Below, piece after piece: positions 56,907-64,000 of a DNA stretch of 64,000 bases. The stretch covers positions 47,414,001 to 47,478,000 of the forward strand of contig JARDYH010000002.1 in NCBI GenBank assembly GCA_029215795.1, read 5' to 3'. This stretch comes from Anniella stebbinsi (lineage: Eukaryota; Chordata; Lepidosauria; Squamata; Anniellidae). A program made the position numbers and the translations under genes. Each line of letters opens with the position of its first letter. The first letter of the stretch is position 1. The notes beneath the pieces are model-generated. The model saw only the letters and a program-made list of their open reading frames with translations. It was not told where the DNA came from and searched no databases.

Positions 56907-57244
56907 GTGTGGTTCCTGTTCGTGTGACAAACTGCTTTGTAGTGGGTGGCATCCTGCATTGTGTCATGTAGTTTCCCTGCTGACCCCACAAGTCAATCAG
57001 TTAGTGCAAAACCAATATATGGTTGTTCCAGCCAAATCTGAGCCTCTTCCTGTTAAACTCTCAATTGTTGCTGTGGGCATTGTCAATCCTGGGTAATTTG
57101 GCTGAGGGATTTCATGAGGTGGTGGGAATTGAGGGCCAAGATGTTCTGGGGTGGAGGGATTCTGGTGCTGAAATGACTCTGGGAAAACGTAACTTGGTAG
57201 ATTCTACCCAGATTCTCCCTGAGCTGACAGTAACTGGCAGAATG
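56907..57244. other. Unrecognised spacer
   Basis: No feature recognised between the two TIR elements. It ends at the GTTTTTAT target of the next one. Confidence 0.4.
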
Positions 57245-57252
57245 GTTTTTAT

Positions 57253-58832
57253 TAGGGGTGTGCACGGACCCCCGGATCGGATCGGGACCCGGATCGGGAC
57301 CTCCAATTTTGTCCCGGACCGGTTCGGACAAAATCGGAGGCCCCCCGGACCGGATCGAGTCCGATCCCGACCCAAAAATCGTACATTTTTGGATCGGCCG
57401 CCATTTTTTTCCCCATAGACTTGCATTGCAATGCAAGTCTATGAGGAAAAAATGGCGGCGGGTGGGTAAGGGGGGGCCTAACTCCCTCCCCCCCCGGGGC
57501 CGTCCGCTGTGGACGGCCCCGGCAGGTAAACCCCCTCCCCCGCGCTCCCTACCCCCCCTGGGGCCGCCCGCTTCCATCCGCTGGCGCCCGCGGGCGCCAG
57601 CGGATAGAAGCGGACGGCTCCGGGGGGGGGTAAGCCCCCTTCCCCGCCACTGCTTACCTTCTCGGCCCGTCCGGCGCCGGCGGCTACTACCAGCGGGCTC
57701 CGCGGCCTACTCTCGAGTAGCGCGCCGGGTGATGACATCACCCGGCGCGCCACCCTGGAGCAGGCCGCGGAGCCTGCTGGGAGTAGTAGGCGCCGGCGCC
57801 GGACGGGAGCCGCCGGGCCGGGCAGGTAAGGGCCCCCCTCCCCCCTCCCCCCTCCGCGCGCCCCCTCCTCCCCTCCACGCACCCCCTCCTTACCTTCCCG
57901 GCCCGGCGGCTCCCGTCCGGCGCCGGCGCCTACTACTTCCAGCAGGCTCCGCGGCCTGCTCTAGAGTAGCGCACCGGGTGATGACATCACCCGGCGCGCC
58001 ACCCTAGAGCAGGCCGCGGAGCCTGCTGGGAGTAGTAGGTGCCGGCGCCGGACGGGAGCCGCCGGGCCGGGCAGGTAAGGGCCCCCCTCCCCCCTCCCCC
58101 CTCCGCGCGCCCCCTCCTCCCCTCCACGCACCCCCTCCTTACCTTCCCGGCCCGGCGGCTCCCGTCCGGCGCCGGCGCCTACTACTTCCAGCAGGCTCCG
58201 CGGCCTGCTCTAGAGTAGCGCGCCGGGTGATGACATCACCCGGCGCGCCACCCTAGAGCAGGCCGCGGAGCCTGCTGGGAGTAGTAGGCGCCGGCGCCGG
58301 ACGGAAGCCGCCGGGCCGGACAGGTAAGGGCCCCCCTCCCCCCTCCGCGCGCCCCCTCCTCCCCTCCACGCACCCCCTCCTTACCTTCCCGGCCCGGTGG
58401 CTCCCGTCCGGCGCCGGCGCCTACTACTACCAGCAGGCTCCGCGGCCTGCTCTAGAGTAGCGCGCCGGGTGATGACATCACCCGGCGCGCCACCCTAGAG
58501 CAGGCCACGAAGCCTGCTAGTAGTAGTAGGCGCCGGCGCCGGACGGGAGCCACCGGGCCGAGAAGGTAAGTGCCCCCCTCCTCCCCCCCCCGCTGTCCAC
58601 TTTCATCGGCGGGCGCCCGCTGGCGCCCGCCAATGGAAGCGGCGGTGGGCGCCAGTGGGCGCCCGCCGATCCGCCGATCCGCCGATCCGCCGAACTGGTT
58701 CGGAGCTTTTTCGGATCGGTTCGGATTGGATCGGCCGATCCAGCTGCGGGATCGGAAATCGGATAATTTATCCGATTTCCCACTGGACCGGACTCGGATC
58801 GTGGATCGGGTCCGATCCAGTGCACATCCCTA
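57253..58832. mobile_element. hAT-like GATC-rich element with four GC palindromes, 1580 bp
   Basis: TAGGGGTGTGCACGGACCCC and TGCACATCCCTA are flanked by a perfect GTTTTTAT (57245-57252 and 58833-58840). The subterminal zones are rich in GGATCGGATCGG. The inside is a tandem array of four palindromic units of about 245 bases with dyads at about 57735, 57982, 58230 and 58474, each around GGTGATGACATCACCCGGCG. Arms read CCGGCGCCGGCGCCTACTAC and complement. No real coding: the 249-codon and 134-codon frames are translations of the palindromes. Confidence 0.93.
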
Positions 58833-58840
58833 GTTTTTAT

Positions 58841-59366
58841 AGCTGTTTCACACAAGTAGATCACTACTTGATGGGATAGTCACTAAGTGATTATTCATGT
58901 GTAAACTCATCCTTACTTCCACTTAAATGTCCCTGGTGCCCCAATCCTCCACATATTTATGGAATGGTCAGAATGACTGTTTGAAGAAGTTACAAAAAGT
59001 TCATTTGCAATTCGTATCCACACATTATCAGGTTTCTCAGTCCCTCTGGCAGTCACACATACTGGTGAAATGACACAGGACACCCAAATCAGTAAGACTT
59101 CTTTATTGCAGGAAATCTCATGGCAAAAGCTTAATGGTTACAAGTTTCACAAATCATATAGCTGATGGTCAGTAGCTATAGGCTCCAAGAAATTCCAGAA
59201 CAATCAAAAGCTAATCACTACAACCGTGACTGAGATCCTCATCAATGTGGTTTCCCTGTTGCCATCTCCATAGTTCCAAACACAAGGAAAGGGTCAATCT
59301 GGGTTAGAAATGGGAATAATTCCTGGCATGGTCCCTCAAGCAATTAAAGGGGCAAATTCCTGAAAG
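58841..59366. other. Unrecognised non-coding sequence
   Basis: No feature recognised. Confidence 0.4.
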
Positions 59367-59374
59367 CTCTAAAC

Positions 59375-59694
59375 TAGGCTGACCATCTGAAAAGGAGGAC
59401 AGGGCTCATGTAACTTTAACTGTTGTAGAGAAAAGGGAATTTCAGCCAGTGTCATTTGTAGGCAATTAGTTCCTGGTGAAATTCCCTCTTCATCACAACT
59501 GTTAAAGTTGCAGGGGCCCTACCTTCTTTTGTATATGGTCACTCTAGTATAGTGCCTGCACCTTTAACTGTTGTGATAAAGAGGGAATATTACCAGGAAC
59601 TAATTGCATACAAATGACACTGGCTGAAATCCCCTTTTCTCTACAACTGTTAAAGTTACAGGAGCCCTGTCCTCCTTTTCAGATGGTCAGCCTA
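59375..59694. mobile_element. MITE of the TAGGNTGACC family
   Basis: TAGGCTGACCATCTGAAAAG to CTTTTCAGATGGTCAGCCTA. Flanks CTCTAAAC (59367-59374) and TCTAAACA share the 7-mer TCTAAAC. Confidence 0.88.
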
Positions 59695-59724
59695 TCTAAA
59701 CAAAACCACAACCATAAAGGGATA

Positions 59725-61390
59725 GTTAGTTTCAATTTCAGTTTATTTCAGTCATGGACTAGTACAGCAAAAACATTCAGATAAAATATATACAATAAAA
59801 TACATACATAAAATACATACATAAAAACACAACAGTCCAACCTGAATCTAAAATATTATTGTTCATCGATAAAACTCTTCAACATCAATTTCCATTGGCT
59901 TATGGCAGGCACACAAAAATTGGCCACTTCTAGAGTAACCTGAGGATACTGATCCTATAATAGATGTTTTAGGTAGTATTCATCTGATCTACTGGGGGGT
60001 TGTTGCAGGATAAGGATTATAAATGTTTGGCGCAAATCCAGTTAAAAGGAGCAATACAACAGAACATGGTCTACTGTTTCCACTTTATCCATCTCACAGG
60101 GGCATACCCGTTCTTGGTATATTTCCAAATCTTCCATCCAATAGGGCTGAAGGCAGAACACTGAACCTGGCCAGAGTGAAAGCTTTCCTGAATTTAGAAA
60201 TATTCAAGTCCGCCAGATATTTTGCATATGCAAGTATCATCCCATTATCTCTAAATTCAGGGTACATTGAGGCCAGACTCAAATGATTTTGCAATTCCAT
60301 ATCCCAAATATGCTGTTGAATGGTTATTTTAGCTTTTTCGTAACTAGGGCATTTGGTGAGAAGCCCAGATTTCTCAATTTCTCATATAGCATAGATTTCC
60401 ATTTTGTCTGGCATGTATCAATCAGTGTCAATAGAGCCAAGCCCACTGGGGAGAAAATCAACTTCAGCCAGTAATGAATCCTAAGGATCCATGCATGGGC
60501 CTCAACAGAGATTTGCCCTGCTTCTAAACAAACAATTACATTGGGAACACAACTTGGGACTCCCAACACTGCACTCAGAAACTTTGTCTGAGTGACTTCA
60601 AAGGGGGCAAAGCTTTTATTTGCACACAACTGGGATACATATAACATCTGGGAGATGGCCTTCACCTTGAAATCTTGAGTAGCTGAAGGGGGGATATATT
60701 GGCATCCTTTCATATATACAAAAAGCATAGGAAAGCCTTAGTGCTTCTCTGTGCATTCTCAATGGCATTTTTAGTTTGTAAACTCCATGAGCCAGAAGAA
60801 TGAAAGGGTATACCCAAGTATCTAAAAGATGAAACTTGTTTGATAGGGTAGTTATTAATCTGACATTTATGCTTTAACCTTCTTCTGGGGGGAAAAATAA
60901 CCTTAGATTTAAGATGGTTAATCAACAATAGTTCATTTTTGCAATAGAGGTCTAAGGCTCTTAAGAGACGTCTTAAACCTACGCTTGTTAAAGAAAGCAA
61001 CACAGCATCATTGGCATACAAAAATATTGACGGGCTTGTTTTCCAGATTCGGGGGATGGGAACATACTTCCACCAAACTTTTAACTAATGAATTTATGTA
61101 AAAAATTAAATAAAGTGGGAGCAAGTATACAACCTTGCTTAACTCTGTTAAAAGTTGGAATTTGATCAGTTAGGTGTCCCACCTGATCACAACTTATCCA
61201 AAGATGAGTGTTCTCATATAAACAGCGTATGAGAATTAAGAGGCGTCTCTCAATATTTGTATCCTCAAATTTTCCCCATAACCTCTCTCTTGAAATTAGG
61301 TCAAAGGCCAATTTAAAATCAATAAAGGCTGCAGCTCCTCTAGCTTTTAATGCATATTTTTCAACCAAAGGTTGGAGAACCAAGCCCTGG
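59725..61390 (-). mobile_element. Decayed non-LTR retrotransposon (I/Vingi-like?)
   Basis: Three frames on the minus strand follow one another with frameshifts. 61383-61081: FIDFKLAFDLISRERLW and RVKQGCILAPTLFNFLHKF, RT blocks. 61021-60710: YANDAVLLSLTSVGLRRLL, where the first catalytic Asp of the usual Y-A-D-D is Asn, then SSFRYLGIPFHSSGSW. 60728-60324 and 60300-60094: the C-terminal region with WLKLIFSPVGLALL and ARFSVLPSALLDGRFGNIP. The AT-rich 3' UTR follows down to about 59725. RT blocks are clear. The clade is my guess from the YADDAVLLS..GL style and could be another I/Jockey-group family. 5'-truncated and dead. Confidence 0.75.
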
Positions 61391-62796
61391 ACAACAGTGG
61401 ATCACCCAGACCAACTTTGAGTCATTCAGCTTTTAACTCCAGGCTACATGGTCAAGGCCTATCAAAATCAAGGGGTAAACTCACAGATGCAACAAGTCCT
61501 GTGCCACCACTTTCACATTGGCTCGTCGCCTTTCCATCAGTTTGAAAGGGAAAGTATGACTGTAAGATGCCTCCTCTGGACCACTTGACAGACAAAAGCT
61601 TTTGGCCTTTCAGCAAGCAGGGCATCACTGCTCAGCCCTCCAGGATAATACTTCAACCTGGGAGAGCCTTCTGCAAAGTCCTCCCCAGCTCTCCATGAGA
61701 ATCTCATAGCTTCTTTCCAGGGCCAAAGTCAGCAAGTGGATGGGGAGTGGGGCACACCCCCTGGCTCTGCTCTGAGGACACTGACAGAGATAAGCTCACA
61801 CAAATTCTGATATTCCACAGGCTGAAATAGGCCCAGACTCTTCCAGACTACTTTTAATTAAATCTTATCTATAAACTACAAGGCCCAATGCAGTGCTGAA
61901 ACTGTTCCCTGACACACTCACACTGGATAATATTGTTGTCATTCCCCATATAGTGGTCCTTCAAACTTGGAGAATATTGGTGCATCACAAAATCAGGCTT
62001 CTTCTTTTTTTTAAGTGGGATATCTTACTAAATGCAGCAAAGGGTTGTGTTGTTGTTTTTTTGTGGTAATACATGTACTCAGTATAGAAGATGATACATT
62101 GCAGTGAAATGGTGGGATATTATCAAGATCAAAGTTTGCCCATAAAATAAGTATGTCTTATACAAATAAAACATTTATCAGTTAATATAAACGTCAGGCA
62201 TTTCTCACTGAAGAATGCAAAATGGACTTACAAAATAATTTTATACAAAAAAGATAATTCCCTACTACCAGCTATTTACTGTTTGCAAGTATCACATAAT
62301 CAAATAGCTGGAAGAGCTACCAGGATAATTTTAAAGAGAAACGTATAGATCAAGGATATTTTTTCCAGAATACATCAAAAGTCTTCTAGCATCTCCCAAG
62401 GTTCTGCTGATTAACCCAGTAGGATATTAATTAACAACACATCTGCCATCCATACTCAACATTCCCCTCTACCAATTAGAAGAGATCTATCTGGGAAACT
62501 CAGACTTCTGAAGCACATGAGAAATTATTTTTGTAGGCTGAAATCTGTCGAACCTCTCTGACTGAGACATGCTATAAAACATACTCCATAAACCTTTTAG
62601 TAGCAAAACCTCAATTACAAATAGGGATAATAATTCAAAATAGACTATGCAGCTCAGTTTTTTTGTATGTCTGATAGCTGAGAGTATTTTGCCTAGGGAC
62701 GAGCTGAAATCTTCCCCTCCCCTTATTTTATCACCATTGTCAAGGCTATGAGGTTGGGTATTCCATTAATTTTCAATGAGTGCAAACAAAGGTGAA
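61391..62796. other. Unrecognised, apparently single-copy sequence
   Basis: No gene or repeat family recognised in 1.4 kb. Confidence 0.45.
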
Positions 62797-63341
62797 ATAT
62801 GGGGGATCTTTAAAAATAAAAAAGTTGAAGGCATAACTGTCTTTCCTACTCTGCTACCCATTTTTCAAAAATTACTTGCCACCAAAAGCAAGCATCTATA
62901 GTTTCACACACATGAGTCCCAGCATACCATTTGCAATGTGGCAAAGTTTCATGTGTGGATCTTTTAAAAATAAAAAGGTATAGGCATTCCTGGTTCATTA
63001 GTAAAAAAATTCATAGCCACAAACTGTCTGGAGCTATCTTTCTGAAATTTGTCACACAGAAGTAACTCTAACCCATCTGCAAAGTGGCCAAGTTTCATCC
63101 ATCTATCTTTTAAAATAAAAAAGTTATAGGTATTTTTGTAACACAATACTAGGCTATGGAGAAAATCATTCAAAATGGTGTCCGGTTTTTCGATTTTTTC
63201 TGATTAAAATCGGAGGCAAAAATATTGTATTGGAAAAAATTGGATCACCAAGTTACCATATCGGAATCATGTATCAGATGTCCGATATCCTCCAATTTTA
63301 ATCAGTATCGGATATCAGATCCGATACAATGCACATTCCTA
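62797..63341. mobile_element. Truncated right arm of the 1406-type hAT foldback
   Basis: ATCTTTAAAAATAAAAAAGT, CATGTGTGGATC, CATTCCTGGTTCATTAGTAA and ATACTAGGCTATGGAGAAAA follow the order of 2541-2930. The end TACAATGCACATTCCTA matches the TIR. It has about two and a half of the four units and no left end. Inner motifs read CGGATATCAGATCCGATA instead of GGATCGGAT, so it is a distinct subfamily. Confidence 0.8.
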
Positions 63342-63344
63342 CTT

Positions 63345-63475
63345 TTAACCTCACACAAATTCTGTGAGCTAAATTAGGCTGAGAATAGTGATTGGCCCAT
63401 GAGATTTATGGCTAAATCTGGATTTGAACCTGGGTCTCCCCAATTGTTCACCACTGATCATTATGTTGCATTGGC
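63345..63475 (-). mobile_element. tRNA-derived SINE fragment
   Basis: GGATTTGAACCTGGGTCTCC (B-box-like on the minus strand) with TGGCCCATGAGATTTATGGC and TTAGGCTGAGAATAGTGATT upstream is the reverse of a common squamate tRNA SINE. Related to 31530-31625. Confidence 0.6.
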
Positions 63476-64000
63476 TCTGACATAATTAATTGATTGAGTG
63501 ATGGATTCATTAAGTTATGAACCCGGAAAAAGTGGAACCTGGCAGAAGGTTTTTTCCTCTTCACTCTTAATCCCTTTTCCTTTTGTGTCATGTCTTTTAG
63601 ATGATAAGCCTGAGGTCAGGGCCTGCCTTGATAGTTGTCTTTATAAACTGCTCTGGGAGCCTTTTTTCAAACTGGAGATCAAGGTAAAAATGCTGTAAAT
63701 GTATAATCAATCAATCAGTCAGTCAGTCAGGGGATGCTTTCAAAATATGGAATGAATGGATTTAGATGCAAAATAGCAAACAGGGGGCCAGTTACATCAC
63801 TGTATAAACAGAATGTGGAATTACGGGTCTGTCTCTATGCAAAGAATTTTGGAGAAATGGTTTGCCTAAAAGGGGGCAGGTAAGAGATGCTGCACAGCTG
63901 TCTCATCTCCAAATTCAGTGGAGAATTTAAATGTAAAGTTCAATTATCTTGCGCTGCAAGCTGGCGTGGATTGTGAGATGTCAGGCAGGGGCCTGTTCAT
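63476..64000. other. Mostly unrecognised, with a LINE-like tail
   Basis: About 63600-63730 (GTCTTTATAAACTGCTCTGG, ATCAATCAATCAGTCAGTCA) resembles a LINE 3' end with a tetranucleotide tail. No gene. Confidence 0.45.

Noticed and set aside
57258..58007. A 249-codon open frame on the plus strand and a 134-codon one on the minus strand
   Set aside because: Both are translations of GC-rich palindromic units; the same peptide pieces appear on both strands (PVRRRRLLLPAGSAACSRVA), which is a sign of a palindrome and not of a gene.

Overview
The window looks like a gene-poor, repeat-rich stretch of vertebrate nuclear DNA, most likely from a squamate reptile (lizard or snake). I infer this from the mix of mobile elements: L1 and L2 LINEs, Dong/R4 LINEs in TAA repeats, a Ngaro tyrosine-recombinase retrotransposon, tRNA-derived SINEs and many short hAT-like inverted-repeat elements. 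I found no intact host gene with exons, no tRNA or rRNA, and no prokaryotic feature. Almost every open reading frame in the window lies in a mobile element or arises by chance. The one host-gene trace is a broken retrocopy of LSM6 (about 17.0 kb, minus strand).

Layout. 0-12 kb: hAT-like foldback and MITE elements, including a 1.68-kb hairpin element at 1406-3081 with an 8-bp target duplication, plus L2 tails. 13.5-18.3 kb: a Dong/R4 fragment split by a hAT element, an L2 fragment split by a probable solo LTR, the LSM6 retrocopy and a second L2 fragment. 18.3-24 kb: mostly unrecognised sequence with SINE and MITE copies. 24.06-29.68 kb: a nearly full-length L1 with 15-bp target duplications, an intact ORF1 and a broken ORF2. 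30.8-36.8 kb: a Dong-derived short element followed by two Dong/R4 copies laid head to tail with TAA tails. 37.7-44.3 kb: a Ngaro element on the minus strand with gag, RT/RNase H, tyrosine recombinase and an SGNH-hydrolase frame. 44.3-51.5 kb: unrecognised sequence with MITEs. 52-53.7 kb: a MITE that took in a 5'-truncated L1 and another short element. 56-59 kb: two TIR elements and a GC-rich hAT-like element built of four palindromic units. 59.4-61.4 kb: a MITE next to a decayed non-LTR retrotransposon. 62.8-63.5 kb: a truncated hAT copy and a SINE.

How the parts relate. The autonomous elements (L1, L2, Dong/R4, Ngaro) carry the enzymes for copying themselves, and all enzyme frames seen here are damaged except L1 ORF1, Ngaro gag and the Ngaro hydrolase. 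The short TIR elements encode nothing and must have been moved in trans by hAT-type transposases encoded elsewhere. Nested insertions with clear 8-bp duplications give a relative order: Dong/R4, L2 and older MITE copies are hosts, and the GATC-rich hAT family, the TAGGNTGACC MITE family, L1 and the LTR are later arrivals. Family names rest on motif reading alone; no database search was possible.
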